Shown piece after piece: positions 1 to 12,700 of a DNA stretch of 64,000 nucleotides. The DNA is taken from contig PDHQ01000068.1 of assembly GCA_003339415.1 (NCBI GenBank), positions 62,001 through 126,000 of the forward strand. The letters run 5' to 3'. The translations under genes and the position numbers were made by a program. Each line of letters opens with the position of its first letter. Within the stretch, counting starts at the first letter, position 1. This DNA is from Ophiocordyceps camponoti-saundersi (nom. inval.) (lineage: Eukaryota; Ascomycota; Sordariomycetes; Hypocreales; Ophiocordycipitaceae). Under the pieces are notes generated by a model. It was not told the DNA's origin. It saw nothing but the letters and a program-made list of their open reading frames with translations, and made no database searches.

Positions 1-1076
1 TAATATAAGCTTTATAATAAAGTAATAAGGAAGCTTTTTAGAAAAAATTAAGTTATTATATAAGGTTTTAATAAAATAATTATATATAAAAAAATATTAT
101 TCTAAAACTTAGTAAGATTCCCTAATAATTATTATTAATAGCGTAGTAAATATAAATTAAATTTATAATAAAAGTATAATAATATAAGTAGGGATTTTTA
201 ATACTAAATTATATATATTAAAAGTTTAACTTTTATAATATTTTAAATATTATTAACTTAAATATATAATTAAATATTATATAATAAAGTTATAATATAA
301 TAAATATTTTATTATTTTATATATAAAAAATAAATTAATTTATTTTATAATTTATAAGAAAAGATTATATTATTAATTTTTTTATTAAAAATTTTATTTT
401 TAATAAAGTTAACTTTATTTTAAGATAAAAGCGGTATAAGAGTAAGTAAAATATATATATATTACTTAACCCTAAAAGTTTATAAATTAGAACTTTATAT
501 ATATTACCTTTTCTCCCCTTTTAGCGCTAATTAGAAACTAATAATAGCTAAAATAAAAATGCTAAAAAGCGAATATAATAATACTCCCTTTTTTAACTTA
601 AACTTTATATTTATTTATAGCTTTATTATAATAATTTAGCTATTTTTTAAAATTAGCTATTATAAAGTTTATTATAAAATAATAAAACTATTATATATTT
701 TTAAGCTATACTAATAAGGCCTTAATTAATTAAATTATTAAAGCTATTTTAATTAAATATAAAGATTTAATTTATAGCGATAATAATAGCTAGAAAAATA
801 AGTAAGCTATATAAACTTTATATTAAACTTATTTTATATATATTTTTATTATTATAAAGTTTACTTTAGGGGAAATATTAGCTTCTAAATTACTAATTAA
901 TACTTAACTTATTAAAAATATAAATTCCTAAGTATAGGCGGGGTTTAACTTAAAGCTAAAGTAATACTTAAAAGAAGGGTTTTATTTTAAATTTTTTAAT
1001 TTTCCCCCTTTTTAAAATATATATAAAATAGTTCTAAGCTATATAAGGTATATTAGTATATAAATATTATTATTTA
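1..1076 (+). mobile_element. R1: R element, 5' part outside the window
   Basis: The first base lies about 790 bases into the R consensus, and alignment to R3 continues to the 3' tail at about 1066-1076, a short ATT-rich run. The copy therefore holds the end of the ORF1-like frame with its zinc-knuckle zone and the complete 3' region. The 5' TSD is outside the window, so its insertion site cannot be tested. R1 is heavily converted to A/T. The roughly 95 bases after it (1077-1170) hold only A/T runs. Confidence 0.85.
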
Positions 1077-1184
1077 TATAACATAAGCTTATATTTAATA
1101 TTTTTTTTATTTTATTATTTTTAATTATAATAATTTATTAAAAATAATAATAATAATATTTTTAATTTCTTTATATATAATATA

Positions 1185-1619
1185 AGGGGGAGCGGAACTC
1201 TTTTAATATAAGCTATAGTTATAGCTAAAGCGCTAAAAAAAACTATTAAAAAGCAAGTTCCTAAATAATATAAGTAATAGCTTACGATTTATTTTAACTT
1301 TATAGCTACTCTGCTCTAAGTTTAAAGCCTTAAAGTAACTATAATAAATATTAACCGCGAACTCCGTAAGCAAGGCTAAGCCCTTATAGTAAGGAAACTA
1401 CCTAGTAGTAATATTATAATAATATTTTAAGATACTATTTATAAGCTCTAGTCTAATTTAAAATAACTTTATACTACTTTTAAAAAAAAGTATATTTAAT
1501 TAATAAAAATTATACTTTTATTATAAAAAAGGTACTAAGATAAGCTTTATAATAAGGTAATAAGGAAGCTTTTTAGAAAAAGATTAAGTTATTAAATAAA
1601 GTTTTAATAATATAATTAT
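1185..1619 (+). mobile_element. R2, first segment (5'-truncated, interrupted by R3)
   Basis: R2 begins about 440 bases into the R consensus, at the GGGGAGCGGAAC block that R3 carries near 2058. It is preceded by ttatatataatata (1171-1184), which recurs at 4493-4506 after the 3' tail of its second segment. A 5' truncation bounded by a perfect 14-bp duplication is what target-primed reverse transcription produces. That makes R2 the most direct evidence that R moves like a LINE. The copy is interrupted at 1620 by R3 and resumes at 3489. Confidence 0.9.
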
Positions 1620-3488
1620 TAACTTTTATATATTTTATAAACTCCGCGCTTATAATAATATAAATATAAACTTCTTATTTTTATATTATAAGCAGACTCC
1701 GCTCCCTTTATTACCTTATAATAATAGCTAGCTATACTTAAAGTAACTTCGGGGGGGAGGGCGATATTATATAAGTTAATCGTAACCGCGAAAATTTTTT
1801 ACTTAAAATATAGCTTTACTCCGAATTATAATAATCTTAAACTTAAAAGTTTACTATACTTATTACTTTATTAAAAGCTAAGGTAAATATTAGTAAGATT
1901 ATTTCGAGAAACGCTTTAATCTTTATATAAGTAATTATCGAATAAGTAATAGAGTTTAAGAGGGTTTAGGAAAATACCTCCTTTACTTTAACTTTATTAA
2001 TTAGTAATATTTTCTTAGCTATTATAGCTATAATTTCCTCTTTCTTTTATAGCTTTAAGGGGAGTAGAACTTTTTTAATATAAGCTATAGTTATAGCTAA
2101 AGCGCTAAAAAAAACTATCGAAAAGTAAATTTCTAAATAATATAAATAATAGCTTATAATTTATTTTAATTTTATAGCTACTCTGCTTTAAATTTAAAGT
2201 CTTAAGGTAATAATAATAAATATTTATTATAAATTTTATAAGTAAAGCTAAGCTTTTATAATAAGGAAATTACTTAGTGGCGATATTATAATAATATTTT
2301 AAAATATTATTTATAAGCTTCGGTTTAATTTAAAATAGCTTTATATTATTTTCGAAGAAAAAGGATACTTAATTAGCGGAGGTTATACTTTTATTATAAA
2401 AAAAGTGCTAATATAAGCCTTATAGTAAGGTAGTAAGGAAGCCTTTTAGAAAAAGATTAAATTATTAAATAAGGTTCTAATAATATAACTATATATAAAG
2501 AAATATTATTCTAAAACTTAGCGAAATTTCCTAATAGTTATTATTAATAATATAATAGATATAAACTAGATTTATAATAAAAATATAATAATATAAGCGA
2601 AGATTTTTAATATTAAATTATATATATTAAAAGTTTAACTTTAATAATATTTTAAATATTATTAATTTAAATATATCCCTAAGTATTATATAATAAAGCT
2701 ATAATATAATAAAGACTTTTTTTTTATATATAAAGGGCGAGTTTACTTACTTTATAGCTTATAAGAAAAGATTATATTATTACCTTTTTTATTAAAAGTC
2801 TTATCTTAAGTAAAGTTAATTTTACTTTAAAATAAGAGCGGTATAAGATTAAGCGAAAAACGCGTATATTACTTAACCTTAGAGGTTTATAAATTAGAAC
2901 TTTATATATATTACCCCTCCTCCTCTCTTTTTAATATTAACTAAAAATTAATAATAGCTAGGGCGGAAACGCTAGAAAGTAAATATAATATTATTTTCTC
3001 CTCTAACTCTAACTCTATACTTATTTATAGCTTCGCTATAATAATCTAGCTATTTTTCGAAATTAGCTATTATAAGGTTTATTATAAAATAGTAAAACTT
3101 TTATATATTCCTAAGCTACGCTAATAAAGCCTTAATAAATTAGATTATTAAGGCCGCCTTAATTAAATATAAGGATTTAGTTTATAGCGATAATAATAGC
3201 TAAGAGGATAAGTAAATTATATAAACTCTATATTAGACTTAGTTTACGTATACTCTTATTACCGCGAAATCCGCTTTAGGGGAAATATTAGCTTTTAAAT
3301 TACTAGTTAATACCTAACTTATTAAATATATAGGGTGCCGGATAGAAGTAAAGTTTAACTTAAAGCTAAAGTAATACTTAAAGGGATAGTTTTACTTTAA
3401 GTTTTTTAGTTTTTCCCCTTTTTAGAATATATATAAAATAGTTTTAAGCTATATAAGGCATATTAGTATATAAATTATTATTATTATT
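1620..3488 (+). mobile_element. R3: full-length R element inserted in R2
   Basis: This is a complete 1869-base R copy. It starts at aacttttatatattttat, shared by all intact R 5' ends, and finishes with ATT repeats. The 14-bp duplication aataatataattat lies at 1606-1619 and 3489-3502, and removing R3 rejoins R2 seamlessly. No terminal inverted repeats are visible: the reverse complement of the 3' end does not resemble the 5' end, which argues against a DNA transposon. The single long ORF1-like frame is given separately. R3 is younger than R2 but carries the same CpA depletion. Confidence 0.93.
1865..2950 (+). pseudogene. R3 ORF1-like gag with CCHC zinc knuckle (decayed)
   Basis: One frame runs through most of R3 and ends in a nucleic-acid-binding zinc-knuckle zone. 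At 2648-2689 the codons tat-ttt-aaa-tat, four codons, tat, four codons, tat fit C-X2-C-X4-H-X4-C if Cys and His codons have become Tyr, the expected RIP change. A second C-X2-C follows. The distance from the hydrophobic Ile/Ala/Ser/Phe segment (codon at 2033) to the first knuckle is 615 bases, exactly the same as in R7 (25547 to 26162). So the frame has had point mutations but no indels. Tandem CCHC knuckles with this arrangement are typical of ORF1 of Tad/I-type fungal LINEs. No endonuclease or reverse transcriptase motif was found in R. Confidence 0.72.
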
Positions 3489-4492
3489 AATAATATAATT
3501 ATATATATAAAAATATTATTTTAAAACTTAGCGGAGTTTTTTAATAGTTATTATTAATAATATAGTTAATATAAATAAAATTTATAATAAAAATATAATA
3601 ATATAAGTAAAGATTTTTAACGCTAAATTATATATATTAAAATCTAACTTTAATAATATTTTAAATATTATTAATTTAAATATATTACTAAATATTATAT
3701 AATAAAGCTATAATATAATAAGTATTTTACCGCTTTATATATAAAAGATAAGTTTACTTATTTTATAACTTATAAAAAAAGATTATATTATATCTTTTTT
3801 ATTAAAAGTTTTACCTTAAGTAAAGTTAACTTTACCTTAAGATAAGAGCGGTATAAGATTAGGTAAAGAATATATATATTACCTAACCTTAAAAGTTTAT
3901 AAACTAAAGCTTTATATATACCGCCTCTTTTTTCTTTTTAGCGCTAACTAGAAACTAATAATAGCTAGAGTAGAAATATTAAAAAGCGAATATTATAATA
4001 CCTCCTCCTTTAACTCCGATTTTATACTTATTTATAGCTTTACTATAATAATCTAGCTATTTTTTAAAATTAGCTATTATAAAGTTTATTATAAGATAGT
4101 AAAACTTTTTTATATACTTAAGCTATATTAATAAGGCTTTAATAAATTAGATTATTAAGGCTATTTTAATTTAATATAGGAATTTAATTTATAATAATAA
4201 TAATAGTTAAAAAGATAAGTAAGCTATATAAACTTTATATTAAACTTAGTTTATATATACTCTTATTACTATAAAGTTTCTTTTAAGGGAAATATTAGCT
4301 TTTAAATTATTAGTTAATACTTAATTTCTTAAATATATAAAATACTAGGTATAAGCAAGGTTTAACTTAAAGCTAAGGTAATATTTAAAAGAGGGGTTTT
4401 ACTTTAAGTCCTTTAGTTTTTCCCTTTTTAGAATATATATAAGATAGTTTTAAGCTATATAAAATATATTAGTATATAAATTATTATTATTA
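3489..4492 (+). mobile_element. R2, second segment
   Basis: This continues R2 immediately after the R3 insertion and runs to its own ATT tail near 4480-4492. Its 3' TSD (4493-4506) matches 1171-1184 in all 14 bases. The next base begins the TSD of R4, so R4 landed precisely at the end of R2, and the two copies lie tail to tail in opposite orientation. Confidence 0.9.
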
Positions 4493-4521
4493 TTATATAT
4501 AATATAATTAGCTTAAGTTTA

Positions 4522-6401
4522 ATAATAATTTATACGCTAATATACCTTATATAGCTTAAAACTATCTTATATATATTTTAAGAGGGGGAAAAACTAAAAA
4601 ACTTAAAGTAAAACCCTCCCTTTAAGCGTTACCTTAGCTTTAAGTTAAACCTTACTTATATTTAATATTTTATATATTTAATAAGTTAAGTATTAACTAA
4701 TAACTTAAAAGCTAATATTTTCTTTAAAGTAAACTTTATAATAATAAAGGTATATATAAACTAAGTTTAATATAAAGTTTATATAATTTACTTATCCTCT
4801 TAGCTATTATTATTATTATAAACCGAATCCTTATATTTAATTAAAATAGCCTTAATAATCTAATTTATTAAGGCTTTATTAGCGTAGCTTAAAAATATAT
4901 AAAAGTTTTACTATCTTATAATAAACTCTATAATAGCTAGTTTTAAAAAATAGCTAAATTATTATAGCGGAGCTATAGATAAATATAAAGTTAAAGTTAA
5001 AAGAGGGGGTATTATTATATCTACTTTTTAGCGTTTTTACCCTAGCTATTACTAATTTCTAGTTAGCGCTAAAAGGGGAGAAGGGGTAATATATATAGAA
5101 TTCTAGTTTATAAACTTTTAAAGTTAAGTAATATATATATCTTTTACCTAGTCTTATATTACTTTTATCTTAAAATAAAGTTAACTTTACTTAAAATAAA
5201 ACCCTTAATAAAAAAAATAATAATATAGTATTTTTTATAAGCTATAAGGTAAATAAACTTATATTTTATATATAAAATAATAAAATATTAATTATATTAT
5301 AGCTTTATTATATAATATTTAGCGATATATTTAAGTTAATAATATTTAAAATATTATTAAAATAAAATTTTTAATATATATAGTTTAGCGTTTAAAATCT
5401 CTACTTATATTATTATACTTTTATTATAAATCTAATTTATATCTGCTATATTATTAATAATAATTATTAAAAAACTCTACTAAATTTTAGAATAATATCT
5501 TTTTATATATAATTATATTACTTAGACTTTATTTAATAATTTAATCTTTTTCTAAAACGCTTCCTTATCGCCTTATTATAAGGCTTATATTAGTATTTTT
5601 TTTATAATAAGAATATAACCTTCGCTAATTAAATATACCTTTTCTCCGAAAAAAAAATAAAGCTACCTTAAATTAAACTAAAGCTTATAAATAATATCTT
5701 AAAATATTATTATAATATTACTATTAGGTAATTTCCTTATTATAAAGGCTTAGCTTTATTTATAAAGTTTATAGTTAATACTTATTATAATTATTTTAAA
5801 GCCTCGGACCTAAAGTAAAATAGCTATAAAGTTAGAATAAATTATAAGCTATTATTTATATCGCTTAAGAATTTACTTTTCGATAATCTTCTCCGGCGCT
5901 TTAGCTATAATTATAGCTTATATTAAAGGAGTTCCGCTTACCTTAAAGCTATAAAAAAAAGAGGAAACTATAGCTATAATAGCTAAGGAAATATTATTTA
6001 TTAATAAAATTAAAGTAAGGGGGGCACCTCTCTAAATTTTTTTAAACTCCGCTATTTATTTAATAATTATTTATATAAAAATAAAAGTATCTTTTAAAAT
6101 AATTTTATTAATATTTACTTTAGCTTTTAATAAGGTAATAAGTATAATAAACTTTTAAGTTTAAGATTATTACGATTTAAAGTAAAGTTATATTTTAAGT
6201 AAAAAATTTTTATAGTTACGATTAACTTATATAGCGTTACCCTCCCCCCTAAAGTTACTTTAAGCGCGGCTAGCTATTACTATAAGGTAATAAAGGGAGC
6301 GGAGTCCGCTTATAATATAAAAATAAAAAGTTTATATTTATATCGCTATAAGCGCGGAATTTATAAAATATATAAAAGTTATTAAATAGCGTATATATTA
6401 T
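4522..6401 (-). mobile_element. R4: full-length R element, inverted
   Basis: This is an R copy on the minus strand, with the 3' tail at 4522 and the 5' end near 6382-6401. It is flanked by a perfect 15-bp duplication, attagcttaagttta, at 4507-4521 and 6402-6416. About 20 extra bases lie between the usual R 5' start and the TSD. Such short non-template additions are common at LINE 5' junctions. R4 and the second segment of R2 form a tail-to-tail inverted pair about 1 kb per arm. Confidence 0.92.
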
Positions 6402-6416
6402 ATTAGCTTAAGTTTA

Positions 6417-7285
6417 AGTTTAATTTAATTTAAGTTTTTTATAAGCTATAATTATAGCTTAAGCTATATAAAATATATTAATTAATATAATACTAATTAG
6501 TTTATAATATAGTTTTTTTTATTAGTTAAAACTTATAAAAATCTTTTATTATATTTATATATTTTTTATTAGAGTTAGTATTTTTAAACTAATATATAAA
6601 TAAATTTAGCTTATATTTAAAGTATATTATAACTTTAGTTTTTTTATAAAAATTCTCTCCTTTTTTATTATAATTGCGACTACTCTTAGCTATAACTTAG
6701 CTAAGTATAGCTTTACTCCGAATTTAATAGCGAATTTAATATTATTAATATTTTACCTTTTTCTCTAAAATCGCGCTTTATATTAAGCGCGTGTTAGTTT
6801 CTTTTTAATAAATTATATATAATATTAAGCTAACTAAACTAATATAATATTTACTTTTATATAAAGAAAATTTTTAAATAAAATAATATTAAAAGTTTTT
6901 ATAGAACTATTTAAAGAAATATAACTTATATAATATACTTTTAATAAAAAGGAAACTTAACTTTATATTATAATAATAAAAGCTTACTATAAGGTGCTAA
7001 AACTTAAGCTAATATTACTCTTTATAAAGCTTTTATATAAAGGGTTTTTCTTTTTTTTATATATTATTTTTAATTACTTTTAATTATAAGAGAATATCGA
7101 ACTAGTTTTTAATTAATTAATATTATTATATAAACTTCTTATAATTAAATTTACCTAAGCTAAAACTTTATATAAGTAAATTTAAATATATTTAATAAGA
7201 AAACTACTACTTATTATTTTATATAAAAAAGCGCTATTTTATTTATAAAAAAAAACTATTATTTATTAAATTATAAATAAAGGGA
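6417..7285. other. Unassigned AT-rich stretch
   Basis: These 870 bases lie between R4 and the R5 fragment. The stretch around 6660-6800 is slightly less AT-rich and contains GCGAC, CTCCGAA and AAATCGCGC, so it may be a remnant of older coding or repeat DNA. I could not align it to R, Gypsy, Copia, LINE or T3 and found no motif. No TSD or terminal repeat was seen. Confidence 0.5.
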
Positions 7286-7452
7286 TTAACCTTTATATAT
7301 TTTTCAAACTCCGCGCTTATAGCGATATAAATATAAATTTCTTATTTTTATATTATAAGCAGACTCCGCTCCCTTTATTACTTTATAATAATAGTAAGCC
7401 GCGCTTAGAGTAATTTTAAAAGGAAAAGTAACGCTATATAAGTTAATTATAA
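7286..7452 (+). mobile_element. R5: 5' fragment of an R element
   Basis: Only the first roughly 165 bases of R are present, from ttaacctttatatatttttc through the CTCCGCGCTTAT and ACTCCGCTCCC blocks. It breaks off where a purine-rich run (aagaaagaaaaaaaaa) leads into the Copia remnant. The rest of this copy is not found beyond the Copia sequence, so it was probably lost by deletion rather than split by insertion. Confidence 0.8.
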
Positions 7453-7539
7453 GAAAGAAAAAAAAAGTATAAGTTATATATAATATAAGTAAGTTCTTAA
7501 ACTACTGCCTTAATATATAATTTATAGAAATTTATAAAA

Positions 7540-9000
7540 ATAAAAGTTAATAAAGCTAAGTTTAGTTTATTCTTAATATAAGCGTTAGCTAAGTTATTTT
7601 TCCTATCGATTTAATAGATTTCTAAGATTTTTTTATATTTATATAACTCGCAGATAGTTATAATATCGATTATAAGCCGTTTCTTAGTTATTAAGCTAAG
7701 CTTAATTAAGTAATTATATAATAATTTAAAATTCGTATATAAAATAAAAAGGATTAAGGGGTAGCTAAGGGATTATATAATATTTTAAATAATATTATAA
7801 AGTAATAGCTTAAGGTTAACCTTATTAACTATACTATATAGTTCGCTTACTAAGATACTTTATATAATTTATTTATATTTAGTTAAGGTTTTATAAAGAA
7901 TATTACTTTATATAATAAATAAGTTTAATAATTAATCCTTTTCGCTAAAAATAATAAGGGTACCTAGCTATAATATAAGGTCCTTATTATTAGTAAAGAA
8001 CTTATTTATAAAAATAAATAGTTTTATATAAGTAAAGTTTAAGGGGATAAAGCGTAGTTTTTATTAAGCGTTATCGATTTATTATTAAATATATTTATTA
8101 AATATTATAATATCTTAAAAGGAAGGATAAGTTACTTAAGTAATAATAATAAAGTTATATAATACTTTTAGCTAGTTAATAGAAGTAATATATATATTAT
8201 AAGCTTATTAATTAATAAAGTTTTATAAAGCTTAGGCAGCGTTAAGATTAATAACCTTAAGTTTAGCAGCTTATTTTTTCTATATAAGGATAATATTATA
8301 TAATTATTAAGTAATATAGCCGCTATTAAAGTAAGTAAAAGTATTATTTATAAGGAATATTTTAAGCTTTATATAAAACTTTACTTTTTTTAATTCTATT
8401 TCCTTAAGTATAAAGAATAACTTAAAAGTAAATAAAAAAGTATTATTTATTTATAATTTAATAATACCGAATATATCTAATCTAGCTATAATATTAAGGA
8501 GATATAAGTTATATAATAAAGGTTTTATAAGTAACTTTATATAATAATAGTTAAAATATATTTTAAACTAATATAAGCTTAATTCCGTAAAGCTATATAA
8601 TAGTTTTTTAATATATAAAAAAGTATTAAAAGAGTACTAATCTTAAAGTTTTTTTAATAAGTAAGTATAAATTATATAAGCTTATATAATATCTTATAAT
8701 TCACTTTATATATTATATAATTTTATAAAAATAAGCTTAAAAGTAAGAAAAAAGCGCTATAATATATATAAGATTATAAGTAATTATATAAAAATTTCCT
8801 CTTTACTATTATTATTATAGCCTTAAATAATTAATTAAAACTTTTTATAATAATAGTTATTTTAATTTTTTACTTTTTAGAGAAAACGTATTTTAAAAAT
8901 ACGCTATATAAGGTTAGTAAAAAAGTTATATTATATAAATATAAAAACTTCTTAAGTAAATAAAGCGTTAATTTTTTTATAATTTAAAGCTTTAAATAGT
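7540..9000 (-). pseudogene. Copia-1 reverse transcriptase / RNase H (decayed)
   Basis: The N-terminal part of a Copia reverse transcriptase is recognisable at 8780-8990 on the minus strand: a Q-E-V-F-like segment, R-I-F-K near 8885, then I-Q-G-Y-N followed by K-E-E-I near 8793-8830. The Gly-Tyr-Asn-Asp block is characteristic of fungal Copia RTs. Its frame is identical to the integrase frame upstream. The rest, to about 7540, has the length needed for the catalytic palm and RNase H, but I did not identify those residues individually. Confidence 0.7.
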
Positions 9001-9289
9001 TTACTAAGAGTAATAATAATACCTTATTACTTAAGTTATATAGCTAGAGTATAGTTATCTTTTTCCTTAATTATAATAAAAGCAGAGTAATATATATTAT
9101 ATATATCTTTATCTTTAGGGACTATAATAGGAATTTTAAATTATATTTTCCTTAATATAAATAAAGTTAAGAGAGAGCGGAAATAATATTTAACTTATAT
9201 TATATAAAAGCGTATAAGTTTTATAAAAAGCTTAAGTATAATATCTTAGCTATTAAAGCTAAAAATCTAAAAAAGGCCTAATTATTTAT

Positions 9290-9905
9290 TTTTCTCTTAC
9301 TAGATAAGAACTTTACTTTATAAGGAAAGTAATAAAATATTATTTAAATTAGAACTATTTTAAGTATATAAAGCGCGTAAAATATCCCCTTAAGCTTTAA
9401 TTTATTATACTTATTTTTTTATCTTTTAAATTATATAAATATAAATAATAATACTAAAGGAAAAAGAGAGGTTATATAAAATATAAAAGTATACGCTAAA
9501 AGTAAAAAATAAAAAGATAAGGTTATTTAAGCTAGCTATATTATTTATAGCTTTTATAGCTATTTAAAAAATAATAGCGTTATTAGTTTTAAGGCTAATA
9601 TTTTACTATAAAATATTATACGCTTAGCGGAGAGAGGTATATATATATTTAACTTTCCTAATAGCTTAGTATACCTTAATAAGTATTTCCTTATATATAA
9701 TTCTAAGTAGTTTTATATTTATATAAAACTTTATAAAGGAGAAGTTTATTTTAGTATTATAAGAGATAATATTTAAAGGACTTTAGTAAGTATAAATCTA
9801 ATACTTATATAAAGTATTTTAAGTATATATATTTAATATATTTTATATAAAATATATAGCTTAAAAAGAAGTAGCTTTATTTATAGCGTATAAAATTAGC
9901 TTACT
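9290..9905 (-). pseudogene. Copia-1 integrase core and C-terminal linker (decayed)
   Basis: On the minus strand the codons at 9861-9890 read A-I-N-K-A-T-S-F, matching the Asp-Glu-Ala-Thr block after the first catalytic Asp in fungal Copia integrases. The block at 9741-9770 corresponds to the His-Asp-Ala-Gly-Thr-Asn-Phe motif. The block at 9616-9664 (I-R-K-V-x-Y, then S-L-R-Q-A-Y) matches the segment holding the catalytic Glu. Further on, about 9300-9420, an A-Q-x-x-I-x-x-A-L motif matches the linker before the reverse transcriptase in these polyproteins. Substitutions are almost all those expected from C-to-T and G-to-A change. The enzyme would have inserted cDNA; here it is dead. Confidence 0.78.
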
Positions 9906-10684
9906 ATTAAGATAAAAAATATTAGTAATTAGGGAGTAGTTAAAGATATAATTATCTTTAATAGAAAACTTAAACCGCTTAGGTTTTATATTATATAACT
10001 AATATTAATAATAAAAATATTAAATAAACTTTAGTAATATTAGTATAATATTAAAAAAACTAGCTTTTCTAAATAAGTTATATAGTTATTAAGTATAGAG
10101 GTGTTTAAAGCGTTAATATAGCTATTATAGTTTTTATTTATTATAATATAATATAAGTTTAGTTTATAATATATAAAAAAATAAATATCTTTATCTTTTA
10201 ATAATAAAAACTATTATACTATTATATTATATAATAATATTTTTTATATTATTATAGAAAGTATAAAAGTAGTTTATATTTTTAAAATAAAATAAGAATA
10301 ATATAAAGGTATTAAGAATATAATAAAAAACTCTACTAAACGGGTTTTATATAATAATAATATTAATTAGCTAAGTTAGTTTTAAAAAGCTAAAATAAAA
10401 TATATTATTAGTTAAAGTTTAATTTATTATTATATAAGGGTATTCTTAGATATAGGCCTTTACTTATAGTTTACTTACTATTAAAATTTATATAGCTTAT
10501 ATATTTTAAAGTTTGCCTTAATATATTATATAATATATATTAAAAAGGAGGAATTATTCCGCGGGTACTATTAAGAATTTAAAGTAATAAATATTATTTT
10601 TAGTAAGTTAATATATATAAGCTGCTATTATAAAGAATAAAATAGCGTTTTTTTATATATAATTTCCTTTTTAATATTAAAGTC

Positions 10685-11466
10685 TTTATTATTATTATTA
10701 TAAAATTAAAAAAATTAGGATTCCTAGTTATTAAACTTTTTATAAAATAAAAAAATATATAAAATTTATTATTAATAAGGGGTTATTAGTTAGTTTCCTT
10801 ATAGCTAGTAAGGTATTATTTATATACGCGCTTAAAGTTACTTAACTTATAGTTTATAAACTAATAACTTTCCTTTTTATATATAAAATACTTATAAATA
10901 ATATAAGGTTAGAAATATTATCTTTATAAAAGGTAGCGTTATATAGCTAATTATAAGTAAGGGCGGGAAAAAAATATACTAATATTTATATAATATTTAT
11001 TATAGTTAATAAAATATTAATCGATAAAGAACTAGCTTAGTATTTAATTTATAATATTTATAAGAGAGAAGCGAAGGCGATTAATAAATATTTTATATAA
11101 AGTATCCTAAAATATTATAATAAATTTAAGTTTAAGGATACCGCGGTAAGCTTATATAATAGTAGTAAAAAGTTATTTTTTCCTTTAATAATTAAAGCTA
11201 AAAGCTTATTAAATAAGTTAAAGTTTATTAAAAAAAGTATTAAGTATATTTATTATATTTTTACTAAGTTATTATTATTATATAATATTAAATAAAAAGG
11301 TAGTTTAATCTATTTAATATAATTAATAATTTATATAAATAATAAAATAAATACTTAAAAAAGTAAAAATTTTATCTTAATATTTATCTAATTTAATAAA
11401 GTATAAATAGTAATTCTAAGCCTTATTAAATAAAATATTAGGAAAAATAGTATAGAATTAATCTTT
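10685..11466. other. Possible 5' (gag-side) continuation of Copia-1
   Basis: The 780 bases between the end of shared Copia similarity and the Gypsy-1 TSD start with a short ATT run (10686-10700). On the minus strand this is where gag, protease and the integrase zinc finger of Copia should lie. No specific motif could be confirmed. Gypsy-1 interrupts the stretch, and the original locus continues at 29451. Confidence 0.4.
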
Positions 11467-11471
11467 TATTA

Positions 11472-11720
11472 TATAAAAGATTCGGGCTACGCTCGAATAG
11501 CGAAGTTATATAAAGGTGCTTAGTTAAGTCCGTATATTTAATAAGCGCGGGGTATATATAAGTATATATAATTAGTTAGCGCTACGCGTAAGCCGCGCGT
11601 AAGCTATATATAAACTATAACCCTAAGTATATATATTATATATACTTTAGAACCTCCTAAGTTAATTTATGTTAATAAAGTTAGCTTTATATATAAGTAT
11701 TAAAGTATTAGATCTTAATA
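11472..11720 (+). repeat. Gypsy-1 5' LTR
   Basis: This 249-bp LTR aligns with 29197-29445 and, inverted, with 42066-42315 and 48704-48953. It keeps GC-rich islands (CGGGCTACGCTCG; GCGCTACGCG) that contain no CpA and so resist RIP. A TATAAGTATATA-like stretch in the middle could be promoter remnant. The 5' TSD tatta sits directly before it. Confidence 0.93.
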
Positions 11721-12700
11721 GTAAATTAACTTTAATTATAAATAACGCTAATACTTAATAAGCTATTATCGCCTAGCTTTTAAAATAATAAGCTATAATT
11801 ATAAAATTATAAAACTTTATATACTAATAGTATAAGTTTATATAGCTATTTAAATAATAATAGTTATACCTTTATTATAAGCTACTACTAATTAGGTCCT
11901 TATTTAATAATAATAAGAATCTCTTTTTAATATAGCGCTTCTTAATATCTTATAAGCTATAAGTAGACTAGGCTTTTATCGGTAATACTTATAATTAATA
12001 AGTATTCCTATACTAATACCTTTTTTTTATAATTTAAGCTAAGGTAGCTTTATTTTTTAAGTAAAGTAGTAAGTATAAATATAACTTTAATTACTTTTTA
12101 AGTTACTTTAATATTATATTTACTAACTTATACTAGCGCTAAATTATTATAATAAAACTAAAGTATTTTATATAAGGTATTTCTAAGTTCTTCTTAAACT
12201 TCTTTATTTACTTTAAAGCTAAGCTTATTTTAATAAATAATACTAAGTAAGCTAATAAAATTAAAGTTATACGCCTTTATTATACTCTTACCCCAGCTCT
12301 TTACTAATATTATATAAAATATAATATCCCCTTAATTAACTATATTATTATTATTATATAAATTTATATTATTATTATAAATATTAAATTATTTTACTTT
12401 AAAAATAAAAGCTAAGTATTTTTATTTTATATTTCTAAGCTATCTTAGAATACTTTAATAACTAATATATACTAAACTAGTATTTAGCTATATTCTAATA
12501 AGCGCGGCGGTCCTCCTTCTTATAGCTAGTTTAGCTATAATAGTAAAAACTATCGCTAGGCGGCCTAAGTTAATAATAATAAAGTTACGAAATAACGTAT
12601 TAATAGCTATTACCCCCGCTATAATAATATTAGCTATTTCTTATATAAGTATAAACTTAACTTTTTATTTCTAATATTTTTAGTTTACTTTACTATTATT
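11721..12700 (+). pseudogene. Gypsy-1 gag region (decayed)
   Basis: The sequence directly after the 5' LTR aligns base by base with the corresponding region of Gypsy-2 (48703 downward on the minus strand). It contains a shared stretch rich in Ala, Tyr, Ser and Leu codons. Its position fits gag. I could not confirm a zinc knuckle, and the start codon is gone. The assignment rests on position and conservation between two copies. Confidence 0.6.

Larger units (their letters stand above)
7469..10684 (-). mobile_element. Copia-1: Ty1/Copia polyprotein remnant without LTRs
   Basis: This repeat of about 3.2 kb is shared with 55326-58568. Read on the minus strand it carries an integrase core followed by a reverse transcriptase, the order that defines Ty1/Copia (Ty3/Gypsy has the reverse). 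Integrase and RT codons are in the same frame about 1 kb apart. It ends on the left just past where RNase H should stop. I see no LTR on either side, so the copy is an internal piece or an unusual derivative. The right boundary is where similarity to Copia-2 ends; the true element may continue into 10685-11471. Confidence 0.8.

Noticed and set aside
1620..3488. R as a Fot1/mariner-like DNA transposon (its length fits)
   Set aside because: The ends are not inverted repeats, the TSDs are 12-15 bp instead of TA, there is an ATT tail, and a 5'-truncated copy exists.
3489..6401. R2/R4 tail-to-tail pair as a designed palindrome or hairpin element
   Set aside because: Each copy has its own distinct TSD, so the inversion is two independent insertions side by side.
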